From positions 178-64,177 of the forward strand of contig NZ_KB904178.1 in NCBI RefSeq assembly GCF_000380025.1: a stretch of DNA of 64,000 nucleotides, in the 5' to 3' direction. Made by a program: the position numbers and the translations under genes. A model generated the notes under the pieces. It did not search any database, was not told the DNA's origin, and saw only the letters and a program-made list of their open reading frames with translations. Shown here in pieces: positions 54,665 through 63,576 of this stretch. Numbering within the stretch: position 1 is the first letter of the stretch; each line of letters begins with the position of its first letter. This DNA is from Streptococcus entericus DSM 14446 (lineage in GTDB: Bacteria; Bacillota; Bacilli; Lactobacillales; Streptococcaceae).

Positions 54665-56377
54665 ATGTGTAAAAAATTCTCTCCGTCTCTTTTCCCTCTA
54701 CTCATTATCTTAGGATTTTCAGTCCTTTTTCTCTGGGCACAGATTGCCACTCAAGCGACTATTGTTGGATCAGATGCTATTTTCCACTACAATCGCTTTT
54801 ATGACACCGCCATGCAATTAAAAACAGGGGAGTTTGATTACTTTATCAGCACCTTTGGTTACCAGCAATCAGGACGGATTGTCAATGCCTTGTACGGTCC
54901 TTTTTTTGCTTACCTGCAAGGTGGTCTTCTTCTCATCAGCGGCACATGGTTTAAGTATCAACTCCTGTCGCGTCTCTTGCTCAGTCTTATAGCAGGCAGT
55001 GGGATGTACCGTTTACTACGCCAAGCAAAAGTTGAACAATGGCTCGCTTTGGTACTAGCCTTATTTTTCTTAACAACATTTGCTGTTCAATACTGGAGCA
55101 TCCGTCAAGGTTTTTCTAGCTGGGGTGTAGCTTTCTTTCCTTGGTGTCTCTTGCCCGCTATCACTACCCTGCAAACCAAACAGGTCAAGCCCCTAACCCT
55201 TGCTGTGGCAGTTGCTCTCATGCTGCAAATCCATACCTTGAGCACCTTGCTCCTCGTCCTGACTTTCATCCCATTTTTTGCCCATGCTTTTTTGACCAGT
55301 CCAAGAAAATGGGTTTTCCTGAAGCAGGTGATGACAGCCATCGGTCTTTGTCTCCTGCTAACGGCTAATGTTTGGCTACCGCTCATCATTTTGGGACAAG
55401 CTAATGAGTTGATTCAGCCCTTTATCAATAAGCGTCTACCTGAAAGCACTATTGACCGCAGCAGCATTGTCCTCTTGTTTCAACCTGTCGGACTAGCTTA
55501 CTTACTGATGGCTCAGTTACCTCTGACTGTTCTAGCCATAAAGAAAAAGGCTTCACCTCTTTATCATCTGAGCCTTCTTGCCTTTCTCATCATGTTCGGT
55601 CTATCAAGTAGCTTATTCCCCTGGGACAGCCTGAGTGGAAAAAATATTAAACTAGTTGAGTTAATCCAGTTTCCTTTTCGCTTTTTCCTGATTGCCACAC
55701 CTCTCTTTCTCCTTGTCTTTGGGCAAGGTCTAACCATTCTCAACCGATGGAAAAAACTGATTATCGGCTTTATCGCTTGTTTGACCCTAGCTGGCGCCTA
55801 CCAAAATATTCAAGAAGAGTATGACATCATTGCTGGCCAATATGAAACTGACACGCCTATTCAACTACGAAAACACACCAAGCTATTAGGCAGTGCTGAC
55901 GAGGTCCGACAAAGTCTACACAGTGCTGACCTCGAAAGATTTTTAACCTTGGCCGTCAAATCAACCCCCGACTATCTCCCACTCTACCATCAGACCAAGG
56001 AGAACAGGTACAAACTCTACGAAAAACTCGTTATCGACCAAGATTATCTGGTTGAAAAAACAAAGCAGAATGGGCAACTGCTACTATCTTGGACATCAGA
56101 TGCTGAAAAACCGATTCACCTTCCTGTCATTATCTACTCTGGTACTCAAACAAAGCTCAATGGCCAAGCGCTTCCTCTAACACCTGAGCAGCTCAGTCCT
56201 ATCGGTACACCGACAGTCATGTCTCAAGTCGGCGAGAATAATCTTACCCTGACCTACCAGCCAAATAGCTCTCTTTATCCTGCTATTTGGGGCAGTTTGA
56301 TTGGTTGGTTCGGTCTTGTCTGCTCAGCTATTCTCATGAAAATGAAAAACAAACTGCAAACGAAAACGTTTTTCTGA
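54665..56377 (+). CDS. Polytopic membrane protein, GT-C glycosyltransferase-like
   Basis: 570 residues with about ten to eleven transmembrane helices in the first 390 and a soluble C-terminal part (about 395-545) before a last helix. The first extracellular loop, VGSDAIFHYNRFYDTAMQL, has the Asp and aromatic pattern of GT-C enzymes and of the 6-pyruvoyl-tetrahydropterin synthase-related membrane family. Likely transfers a lipid-linked sugar to a wall glycan, working with the divergent GtrB-like enzyme. No obvious ribosome site (AAAGTTAAAAC before the ATG). Specific substrate unknown. Confidence 0.75.
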   Translation: MCKKFSPSLFPLLIILGFSVLFLWAQIATQATIVGSDAIFHYNRFYDTAMQLKTGEFDYFISTFGYQQSGRIVNALYGPFFAYLQGGLLLISGTWFKYQLLSRLLLSLIAGSGMYRLLRQAKVEQWLALVLALFFLTTFAVQYWSIRQGFSSWGVAFFPWCLLPAITTLQTKQVKPLTLAVAVALMLQIHTLSTLLLVLTFIPFFAHAFLTSPRKWVFLKQVMTAIGLCLLLTANVWLPLIILGQANELIQPFINKRLPESTIDRSSIVLLFQPVGLAYLLMAQLPLTVLAIKKKASPLYHLSLLAFLIMFGLSSSLFPWDSLSGKNIKLVELIQFPFRFFLIATPLFLLVFGQGLTILNRWKKLIIGFIACLTLAGAYQNIQEEYDIIAGQYETDTPIQLRKHTKLLGSADEVRQSLHSADLERFLTLAVKSTPDYLPLYHQTKENRYKLYEKLVIDQDYLVEKTKQNGQLLLSWTSDAEKPIHLPVIIYSGTQTKLNGQALPLTPEQLSPIGTPTVMSQVGENNLTLTYQPNSSLYPAIWGSLIGWFGLVCSAILMKMKNKLQTKTFF

Positions 56378-56407
56378 AAATATCCTCGCAATCACTAGGC
56401 ATATTTG

Positions 56408-56436
56408 TTGCTATTTCACGCTAAAAAGGGTATACT
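56408..56436 (+). promoter_or_regulatory. Promoter of mscL
   Basis: TTGCTA (56408-56413), 17-base spacer, TATACT (56431-56436), 34 bases before the ATG. Confidence 0.7.
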
Positions 56437-56470
56437 CGTTAGGTAGAAAATTGAAAAGGAGTTTCTTTAC

Positions 56471-56836
56471 ATGTTTAAAGAATTAAAAGCATTTTTGTTC
56501 AAAGGCGATGTCCTTAACCTTGCAGTAGCAGTTATCATCGGTGCGGCCTTCAAAGCCATCATTGACTCACTGATTGAAAATGTTATCACCCCACTTATTC
56601 TTAACCCAGCCCTCAAAGCTGCTGGTGTTGAGAAAATCGCTCAACTTTCTTGGAACGGTGTTGCCTACGGTTCATTCTTGAGCGCTGTGATTAACTTCTT
56701 GGTTGTTGGTACGATCCTCTTCTTCATCGTTAAGGCAGCTGAAAAAGCATTGCCTAAAAAAGAAGAGGCACCTGCTGGTCCAACTCAAGAAGAACTCTTG
56801 ATTGAAATTCGTGACTTGTTGAAAAAACAAGCCTAA
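56471..56836 (+). CDS. mscL: Large-conductance mechanosensitive channel
   Basis: 121 residues. N-terminal amphipathic helix MFKELKAFLFKGDVLNLAVAV, TM1 with AVIIGAAFKAIIDSLI, extracellular loop, TM2 (AVINFLVVGTILFFIVKA) and the charged C-terminal bundle EELLIEIRDLLKKQ. Emergency osmotic valve in the cytoplasmic membrane. AAAGGAG upstream; single-gene transcript. Confidence 0.97.
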   Translation: MFKELKAFLFKGDVLNLAVAVIIGAAFKAIIDSLIENVITPLILNPALKAAGVEKIAQLSWNGVAYGSFLSAVINFLVVGTILFFIVKAAEKALPKKEEAPAGPTQEELLIEIRDLLKKQA

Positions 56837-56849
56837 AATTAATACTAAA

Positions 56850-56903
56850 GATTCGGAAAGGTTAAGTGGTCAAACGACCGCTCAGCTGCCGAGTCTTTTT
56901 TTT
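56850..56903 (+). terminator. Terminator of mscL
   Basis: Two-part stem: GATTCGG with CCGAGTC and AGTGGTC with GACCGCT, then eight T. Confidence 0.8.
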
Positions 56904-57136
56904 ACAAAACGCTTTTTATAGTTCTAAATCAAACAGAGAGTGGTCACTGTTTTTTCTCCAACTGACTAATATGTTTAGCTAGCACAGACCATAATCTCAT
57001 CTAAAGACAGACCTCTTTCCCCATAGCCCTCCATCCAAAGACCGATTTCCGTCAAAAACGGAGCTTTTCCAGACTATTCTAGCTAAAATATGTTAGAATA
57101 AAAAAGCATGACATTTTACAGAAAAAGGAAACTATT
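56904..57136 (+). promoter_or_regulatory. Promoter region of mvaS-mvaA
   Basis: An extended -10, TGTTAGAAT, lies about 43 bases before the mvaS ATG, without a clear -35; AAAGGAAA is the ribosome site. A weak hairpin (CCGTCAAAAACGG) occurs near 57052. Otherwise nothing recognised in this gap. Confidence 0.5.
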
Positions 57137-58306
57137 ATGACTATCGGAATTGACCGCATCGGTTTTGCGACCAGCCAATACCGTCTTTCTCTGGAAGACC
57201 TTGCTCAGGCACGTGGTGTCGAACCTGCTAAATTCACCAAAGGACTGATGCTGGACAGCATGAGCATCACACCTATCACCGAGGACATCGTGACCATGGC
57301 AGCCTCTGCAGCCAGTCAAATCCTGACTGATGAAGATAGAGAAACCATCGACCTGATTATCTTTGCGACCGAGACTGGCATTGACCAGAGTAAGGCAGCC
57401 AGTGTCTTCCTGCACGGGCTCTTGGGCATCCAACCCTTTGCTCGCTCCATCGAGATGAAAGAGGCCTGTTATGCTGCCACAGCGGGCCTTGACTATGCCA
57501 AGCGCCACGTGGAAAAATTCCCAGACCGTCGTGTCCTCGTCATCGCCAGCGACATCGCCAAATACGGCATTGCCTCAGGTGGTGAAGCGACCCAAGGAGC
57601 GGGGGCTCTTGCCCTCATCGTTAGCAGCAACCCTCGTACCCTCATCCTCAACGATGACAATCTGGCACAAACCCGCGACATCATGGACTTCTGGCGGCCC
57701 AACTACTCAACGACCCCTTACGTCCAAGGCGCTTTCTCGACCCAGCAGTACCTGGACTGCCTGACCACAACTTGGGCTGAGCACCAAAAACGTTTTGGCA
57801 CCTCACTCGACCAGCTGGCAGCCTTCTGCTTCCACGTGCCCTTCCCTAAACTAGCCAAAAAAGGGCTGGACAGCCTCATGACAGATGACCTTACAGAGAC
57901 CGACCGCGACCGTCTGACAAGCAACTTTGACGCCGCCATCACCTACAACCGCCAGATTGGCAACATCTATACAGGATCCCTCTACCTCTCCTTGCTCTCT
58001 CTTTTGGAAAATAGCAGAGCTCTGGAAGCAGGTGACCAGATTGGTCTCTTTAGCTACGGTTCTGGAGCGGTCTGTGAGATTTTCACGGCGACTATCGTTG
58101 ACGGTTTTGAGCAGCACTTACGGACAGATCGTCAGGCTGAGCTGGATTTGCGCACCCCGATTTCGGTTGATACCTACGAAGCCCTCTTCTACGACGAAGC
58201 TCAGCTCGATGAGACAGGCTCAACCAGCTTTAAGACCTATCAGACAGGTGCCTATGCCCTGACAGCCATTGACCAGCACCAACGAATCTATCAAAAGGTA
58301 AACTAA
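57137..58306 (+). CDS. mvaS: Hydroxymethylglutaryl-CoA synthase
   Basis: 389 residues. Thiolase-fold enzyme condensing acetyl-CoA with acetoacetyl-CoA, first committed mevalonate step. Begins TIGIDRIGFATSQYRL; catalytic Cys in SIEMKEACYAATAG near residue 110, Glu in ATETGIDQSKAAS near 79, and His in CFHVPFPKLAKKG. Two bases upstream of mvaA, so translationally linked. Confidence 0.97.
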   Translation: MTIGIDRIGFATSQYRLSLEDLAQARGVEPAKFTKGLMLDSMSITPITEDIVTMAASAASQILTDEDRETIDLIIFATETGIDQSKAASVFLHGLLGIQPFARSIEMKEACYAATAGLDYAKRHVEKFPDRRVLVIASDIAKYGIASGGEATQGAGALALIVSSNPRTLILNDDNLAQTRDIMDFWRPNYSTTPYVQGAFSTQQYLDCLTTTWAEHQKRFGTSLDQLAAFCFHVPFPKLAKKGLDSLMTDDLTETDRDRLTSNFDAAITYNRQIGNIYTGSLYLSLLSLLENSRALEAGDQIGLFSYGSGAVCEIFTATIVDGFEQHLRTDRQAELDLRTPISVDTYEALFYDEAQLDETGSTSFKTYQTGAYALTAIDQHQRIYQKVN

Positions 58307-58307
58307 G

Positions 58308-59585
58308 ATGAGCACATGGACAGGATTTTACAAGAAAAGCCGTGAGGAACGCTTGGCTATTCTCCAAAAAGAAGAGCTCCTAAGCCCAGAACGGCTCAAT
58401 CAGTTAGCAACCAACCAGCAACTGCCTTTAGAGGTCGCCGACCAGATGGTGGAAAATCTGCTAGGCACTCTGAGCCTCCCCTTAGCGCTAGTCCCTGATG
58501 TGCTAATAGACGGTAAGGTCTACCAAGTGCCCTTTGCCACCGAAGAGCCGTCTGTCGTCGCAGCAGCCAGCTTTGCCAGCAAGATCGTCAAGCGCTCTGG
58601 TGGCTTTACCACAACCGTCCACAAGCGCCACATGATTGGGCAAGTGGCCCTCTATGATGTGCCAGATTTGCTGGCAGCACAGACAGCCATCATAGACCAG
58701 ACTGACCAGCTACTGGAACTGGCCAATGCCGCCCATCCCTCCATCGTCAAACGAGGTGGCGGTGCCAGAACTCTCCGTGTTGAGGTCGTGGAAAACACCA
58801 CACCACTGCTGGTGGTCTATCTGGAAGTTGATCCTCAGGAAGCCATGGGCGCCAATATGGTCAATACCATGTGCGAAGCCCTTGCCCCTGTCTTGGAAGA
58901 ACTGACACAGGGCAAACGATTGATGGCTATCCTATCCAACTATGCCACTGAGAGTTTGGTCACAGCAACCTGCGCGATTGACCTGCGCCTGCTCAGTCGA
59001 AACACCGCAGAAGGGCTAGACCTAGCTGAAAAGATTGCACTGGCCAGCCAATTCGCCCAAGCTGACCCCTACCGTGCCAGCACGCATAATAAGGGAATCT
59101 TTAACGGTATTGATGCGGTGGTCTTGGCAACAGGTAACGATTGGCGAGCCATTGAAGCTGGTGGCCATGCCTACGCCAGTCGCGATGGCCAGTACAGAGG
59201 TCTGGCAAGGTGGAGCCTTAGCGAGGACAAGGCCCAGCTGCTTGGTCAGCTGACTCTCCCCATGCCCATCGCTACTAAGGGCGGCTCAATTGGGCTTAAC
59301 CCCAGTGTTCAGGTTGCCCATGACCTTCTTGGGCAACCGACCGCCAAGGAACTGGCTCGGGTTATCGTCGCTATCGGTCTGGCACAGAACTTGGCAGCCC
59401 TAAAGGCGCTGACCTCAACAGGCATTCAGGCTGGGCACATGAAACTCCACGCCAAATCCCTAGCCCTGCTCGCAGGAGCTAGCTCTGCTGAGACTGACCG
59501 TGTGGTCAAGGAACTCCTGAGCGCCCAGCACATGAATCTGGAAACTGCAACCGCTATCTTACAAAACATAAGACAAGAAAACTGA
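58308..59585 (+). CDS. mvaA: Hydroxymethylglutaryl-CoA reductase, class II
   Basis: 425 residues. Reduces HMG-CoA to mevalonate in the cytosol. Class II features: short soluble form without membrane anchor, substrate loop EEPSVVAAASFASKIV, EAMGANMVNTMCE near 185, and GGSIGLNPSVQVAHDLLG with the C-terminal His-containing region GHMKLHAKSLALLAGA. The stop codon lies inside the terminator stem. Confidence 0.97.
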   Translation: MSTWTGFYKKSREERLAILQKEELLSPERLNQLATNQQLPLEVADQMVENLLGTLSLPLALVPDVLIDGKVYQVPFATEEPSVVAAASFASKIVKRSGGFTTTVHKRHMIGQVALYDVPDLLAAQTAIIDQTDQLLELANAAHPSIVKRGGGARTLRVEVVENTTPLLVVYLEVDPQEAMGANMVNTMCEALAPVLEELTQGKRLMAILSNYATESLVTATCAIDLRLLSRNTAEGLDLAEKIALASQFAQADPYRASTHNKGIFNGIDAVVLATGNDWRAIEAGGHAYASRDGQYRGLARWSLSEDKAQLLGQLTLPMPIATKGGSIGLNPSVQVAHDLLGQPTAKELARVIVAIGLAQNLAALKALTSTGIQAGHMKLHAKSLALLAGASSAETDRVVKELLSAQHMNLETATAILQNIRQEN

Positions 59586-59610
59586 TTGGGCTTTAGCCCA
59601 ATCAGTTTTT
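59580..59610. terminator. Shared bidirectional terminator of mvaA and mglC
   Basis: AACTGATTGGGC, loop TTTA, GCCCAATCAGTT: a perfect 12-bp stem with T5 on the plus side and T4 on the minus side, between convergent genes. The mvaA TGA sits in the 5' arm. Confidence 0.85.
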
Positions 59611-59612
59611 GT

Positions 59613-60608
59613 TTAGCGACGCACCATGGTTTTGCGAATATCGAGCGCCACAGCAACGATAATCACAAGTCCTTGGATAACGTTTGTCATATCTGGCGAT
59701 ACACCCAGATAGGTCAAGCAGACTTTGAGAAGCTCAAAGACGAATACCCCGAGGAGAATGCCAGGTACCGTTCCCTGACCACCAGCCGTAGACACACCAC
59801 CAATGGTCGCCGAAGCGATAGCGTCAAGTTCATATCCGAAACCAGCCCCTGCACCAGCAGAACCTGTCTTAGCAGTCAAGAGAAAACCAGCTAGACCGTA
59901 GAGGAGGCCTGCCAAGAGGAAAATTTTGATTTTTGATAGGCGGACATTGACACCTGATACCTCAGCAGCATGTTCGTTACCGCCGATTGCGTACATGTAC
60001 TTACCGTAACGGGTCTTGTTGTAAAGCACCCACATGCCTAGACCAACCAGAGCAGCAATGACTGTGATGTAAGGCACAACACCAAACAATTTGCCTTGTC
60101 CCAAATTGACAAATTCATTTTTGAACGTTCCAATTGGTTTACTTTGAGAGTAAATCAAGACTAAACCATAGGTCATGATTTGGGTACCAAGTGTCGCTAG
60201 GAAGGGTGGAACGTTGAGGAATGAGATAATTGTCCCGTTAAACAGTCCGAGCAGTGCACCAACAAGAAGCGCTGCAATGAGGGGCACAATCATTGGCAAA
60301 TCAGGCAGATTTGGGAAGAATTTCCCAACAAAGTCAGGTTTTTGCACCAAGGTTGCTGTGATGATGGCTGTCAAACCAACAATACGACCAGCTGAAAGGT
60401 CAGTACCTCGGGTAATCAAACACCCTGAAATCCCTAAAGCGATGATAAACCGCACAGACGTATTGGCCATGATATTGGCTGCATTTCCTAGTGTAAAGAA
60501 ATTATCTTTCGTCAAACCTGTGTAGAGAATCATCACAGCAACAACGATATACATGGAATTCTTGGTCAAAAAATCGCCAAGATTAAAGTTTTTTTTGGTG
60601 TCAGACAT
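59613..60608 (-). CDS. mglC: Mgl-type sugar ABC permease
   Basis: 331 residues from the ATG of MSDTKKNFNLGDFLTK, with AAGGAG upstream; an earlier in-frame ATG falls in mglA. About eight to nine transmembrane helices, with the BPD_transp_2 motifs TRGTDLSAGRIVGLTA and YAIGGNEHAAEVSGVNV, and DAIASATIGGVSTAGGQGT. Homodimeric channel of a galactose/methyl-galactoside-type importer. One base separates it from mglA. Confidence 0.93.
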   Translation of the reverse strand: MSDTKKNFNLGDFLTKNSMYIVVAVMILYTGLTKDNFFTLGNAANIMANTSVRFIIALGISGCLITRGTDLSAGRIVGLTAIITATLVQKPDFVGKFFPNLPDLPMIVPLIAALLVGALLGLFNGTIISFLNVPPFLATLGTQIMTYGLVLIYSQSKPIGTFKNEFVNLGQGKLFGVVPYITVIAALVGLGMWVLYNKTRYGKYMYAIGGNEHAAEVSGVNVRLSKIKIFLLAGLLYGLAGFLLTAKTGSAGAGAGFGYELDAIASATIGGVSTAGGQGTVPGILLGVFVFELLKVCLTYLGVSPDMTNVIQGLVIIVAVALDIRKTMVRR

Positions 60609-60609
60609 C

Positions 60610-62133
60610 TTATTCTCCTTCCTGTTCACCCACCATAAATTTGGTAGCAAGTGTCATCACTGATTCTTGTGTCGCCTCATCACGGTCAAGGAAACCTGAA
60701 ACTCGCCCTTCACACATGACCATGATACGATCTGATACGCCTAGCAATTCAGACATTTCAGAAGTAATCATGATGATGGCTTTTCCTTCAGCTGCTAGAT
60801 TATTGATAATCTGATAAATCTCATACTTGGCCCCAACGTCAATACCACGTGTCGGCTCATCCAAAATCAGAATATCAGGGTTATTAGCCAGCCAACGTGC
60901 TAAAATCACCTTCTGTTGGTTACCGCCAGACAGGCTACCAATTTGCGTCTTATTGCTCGGTGTTTTAACCCTTAGGCGCGATACATTGCTATCAACAACT
61001 TCATTCATCTTCTGCTCATTGAGCAAACCAAAGCCTCCAACATACTGTTTAAGGGCTGCGATAGAGGCATTATCAGTGATTGATAAGACACCAAAAATCC
61101 CGTTGTAGCGACGGTCTTCTGTCACCAGAGCGATTTTATTGGCAATGGCATCCGCTGGTTTCTTGATGGTCACTGGCTGACCATGCACCGAAATCTCACC
61201 TCGTTCCAGCACCCTCAAGCCATAGAGGGCTTCCATAAGCTCTGTCCGTTGCGCACCAACCAAGCCACCGATGCCTAAAACCTCACCCTTGTAAAGCTCA
61301 AAACTTGCATCTTTGAAAGATAGAGGATTAGGAGAAGTCAATCCATCAACCCTTAAAATCACCTCATCAGACACCACATTAGTTTTCGGTGGAAAGAGAC
61401 TGGTCAGCTCACGTCCAACCATGTTTTGGATAATCTTAGCCGTGGTCATCTCACTAGCAGGCCAAGTCCCCACGTACTGACCATCGCGCATGATGGAGAT
61501 GTCATCTGAAATTCGTAAGATTTCATCCATTTTATGAGAGATATAGATAATCCCGATGTTTTTCGCTTTTAGACTATCAATGATTTCAAATAATTTCTCC
61601 ACTTCAGAGCTCGTTAATGATGAGGTTGGCTCATCCATGATAACGATTTTGGCATTGTGTGAGATTGCCTTGGCAATTTCGACAGATTGCATTTGGGAAA
61701 CCGTCAATTCATTCAGCAAGGTTTTGGGGTCAATATAAAGCCCGACCTCGTTGAGAAGCGTTTTGGTCTCTTCGTTCATCTTAGCATGATCAACCAAGTT
61801 GAATTTGCCCAAAGGATAATTGCCCAAAAAGACATTTTCTGCGATGGTCATCATACGAATCGGTTGAAGTTCTTGATGGATCATCGAAATCCCAGCATCA
61901 ATTGCCTCCTTGGACTCCTTGAAATCAACCTCTTTCCCATCAAAAATAATCTTTCCACCGTCACGATGATAAATCCCAAACAGACACTTCATTAAGGTAG
62001 ACTTGCCTGCACCATTTTCTCCCATTAGTGCATGCACTGTTCCTGGTCGGAGCTTGAAGGTTACGTTATCTAAAGCCTTGACCCCAGGGAATGTTTTGGT
62101 AATATTCGTCATTTCTAAAATATAATCACTCAT
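60610..62133 (-). CDS. mglA: Mgl-type sugar ABC ATPase (two ATPase domains)
   Basis: 507 residues. First ATPase domain (about 5-240) with GENGAGKSTLMKCLFG, signature LTVSQMQ and VIMDEPTSSLT. The second (about 260-500) has a degenerate Walker A (GLVGAQRTELMEALYG) but an intact LSGGNQQK and ILDEPTRGIDVGAKYEIY. This is normal for the CUT2/MglA/RbsA family. Follows mglB after 120 bases that contain a stable stem-loop. Confidence 0.95.
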   Translation of the reverse strand: MSDYILEMTNITKTFPGVKALDNVTFKLRPGTVHALMGENGAGKSTLMKCLFGIYHRDGGKIIFDGKEVDFKESKEAIDAGISMIHQELQPIRMMTIAENVFLGNYPLGKFNLVDHAKMNEETKTLLNEVGLYIDPKTLLNELTVSQMQSVEIAKAISHNAKIVIMDEPTSSLTSSEVEKLFEIIDSLKAKNIGIIYISHKMDEILRISDDISIMRDGQYVGTWPASEMTTAKIIQNMVGRELTSLFPPKTNVVSDEVILRVDGLTSPNPLSFKDASFELYKGEVLGIGGLVGAQRTELMEALYGLRVLERGEISVHGQPVTIKKPADAIANKIALVTEDRRYNGIFGVLSITDNASIAALKQYVGGFGLLNEQKMNEVVDSNVSRLRVKTPSNKTQIGSLSGGNQQKVILARWLANNPDILILDEPTRGIDVGAKYEIYQIINNLAAEGKAIIMITSEMSELLGVSDRIMVMCEGRVSGFLDRDEATQESVMTLATKFMVGEQEGE

Positions 62134-62166
62134 TCACCATGTCTCTCTTTCTATTTTGACAAAAAT

Positions 62167-62226
62167 GTGTCCCCACGCGACAGACAACGGACTGGCCAGC
62201 AGGCACGTGAGAACACACTGTTCATG
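62167..62226 (-). other. Intercistronic stem-loop between mglB and mglA
   Basis: Minus strand GTGTTCTCACG (62216-62226) pairs over 11 bases with CGTGGGGACAC (62167-62177), with two U-G pairs and a GC-rich 38-base loop. No T tract, so it is unlikely to be a terminator. It could protect mglB mRNA from decay and raise binding-protein output over the membrane parts. Confidence 0.55.
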
Positions 62227-62253
62227 AAATTGGGTTACTCTTTAGATGATTAA

Positions 62254-63351
62254 TTAGTTGCTGTTCTTTTCACTTTTTGCACGTTCTTCGTAGCGTGCTT
62301 TGGCTTCTTTAGTTGTTTCTGTTTTGGCTTCTGCAGCTTTTAATTCTGCATCAGCTGCCTTGGTCACTTTAACATAGTTGACCCAGTAGTAAGAAGCAAC
62401 ATCTTCGCCCTTCATCAATTTCACAGCTACATCTGCTGCTGTATGAGATTGGTTGTAATGGTCGTTAAGCACTGTACCAGTCAACTCACCTTTTTCAAGG
62501 AGCTCCATAGCATCTGGAATAGCATCAACACCGACCACCAGAATATCCTTACCAACAGTCCGTCCTGCAGCCTTAATCGCTGTTACCGCACCGACAGCCA
62601 TGCCATCGTTGTTAGCAAAAACAACTTCAAGTTTATCACCAAATTGCTCAAGAGCAGTTGCGGTCACTTCTTGACCTTTTGCAGTATCCCAGTTTGCCAA
62701 GTATGGCTCCGCTAGAGCTTCACGCTTAATGCCTGCATCGTCAAGGGCTTTGACAGAGTAAGCTGTCCGCTGTTGAGCATCAACGTTTGCTGGGTCTCCA
62801 AAGAGTGTAATGTAGTTAACCTTACCGTCACCGTTGATATCACCCTTACTGTCTGTGGCAGCAATGATTTCACCTTGATAAGTTCCTGACTGGGTCGCAT
62901 CCGCACCAACATAAGTTGTTTTGCCTTCCCAAATTTCAAGTTCCTCTACCTCTGGTTCACGGTTGATGAGAACAACTGGAATCTCAGCAGACTTAGCTTG
63001 ATTGATGATGCTACCAGCGGCAGTTGGGTCAACAAGGTTAGCTAAAATTACATCTTTACCTTGAGCGATAAAGTTATTGATTTGCTCAGTTTGGGTAGCC
63101 TGGTCCTGCTTACCATCTTGGATATCTAAGACATACTTGTCACCGGTTTCTTCGCTAAGCTTGTTGAAATAAGTTTCCAACTCCTCGCGATAAAGGGTCA
63201 TAAAGTTGTCGTCAAATTTATAGATAGCAACACCGACCTGATAGGTTTTACCTGAACCACCACCAGAAGCATCTGAACCACCGCCATTACCACAAGCAGC
63301 TAAGGCAAGAACTGAGGCTGAGAGAGCTAAAAACTTCAAACTTTTTTTCAT
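62254..63351 (-). CDS. mglB: Galactose-type sugar-binding lipoprotein
   Basis: 365 residues. Lipoprotein signal with lipobox LAAC near residue 20 followed by a Gly/Ser linker, then a type I periplasmic-binding fold: VGVAIYKFDDNFMTLYREEL, DGKQDQATQTEQINNFIAQGKDVI, LVDPTAAGSIINQA, PVVLINREPE, FANNDGMAVGAVTAIKAAG and VVGVDAIPDAMELLEKGELTGTVLND. This fits the MglB branch (D-galactose/D-glucose) better than ribose binding. Charged Lys/Glu-rich tail. First gene of the importer operon. Confidence 0.93.
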   Translation of the reverse strand: MKKSLKFLALSASVLALAACGNGGGSDASGGGSGKTYQVGVAIYKFDDNFMTLYREELETYFNKLSEETGDKYVLDIQDGKQDQATQTEQINNFIAQGKDVILANLVDPTAAGSIINQAKSAEIPVVLINREPEVEELEIWEGKTTYVGADATQSGTYQGEIIAATDSKGDINGDGKVNYITLFGDPANVDAQQRTAYSVKALDDAGIKREALAEPYLANWDTAKGQEVTATALEQFGDKLEVVFANNDGMAVGAVTAIKAAGRTVGKDILVVGVDAIPDAMELLEKGELTGTVLNDHYNQSHTAADVAVKLMKGEDVASYYWVNYVKVTKAADAELKAAEAKTETTKEAKARYEERAKSEKNSN

Positions 63352-63403
63352 TTATTAAACATTCCTTTCTAAATGTTAAGAGTAACCAATTTTTTGAAAT
63401 AGC

Positions 63404-63457
63404 TGTAAGCGATTTCGTTTACTCTTATATAGTAAACTTTTACTAAATATTTGTCAA
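63404..63457 (-). promoter_or_regulatory. mglB promoter with cre-like site and palindrome
   Basis: Minus strand TTGACA (63452-63457), 17-base spacer, TACTAT (63429-63434). A perfect inverted repeat TAGTAAA-CT-TTTACTA (63430-63445) spans the spacer and -10. TGTAAGCGATTTCG (63404-63417, plus strand) matches the cre consensus at all but the last position and falls just downstream of the start site. Confidence 0.7.
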
Positions 63458-63520
63458 GAGTTTTTATTGTTTTTTTGAAAAAATTTTGCAGAGCTGATGT
63501 TAAGAGATTTTTTAGACAGC

Positions 63521-63549
63521 TTGATTTTTTATCGCATTCATGTTATATT
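63521..63549 (+). promoter_or_regulatory. Promoter of the last, partial gene
   Basis: TTGATT (63521-63526), 17-base spacer, TATATT (63544-63549), then AGGAGG at 63564-63569. Confidence 0.7.
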
Positions 63550-63576
63550 ACTAACATAAGAAAAGGAGGAATCAAC

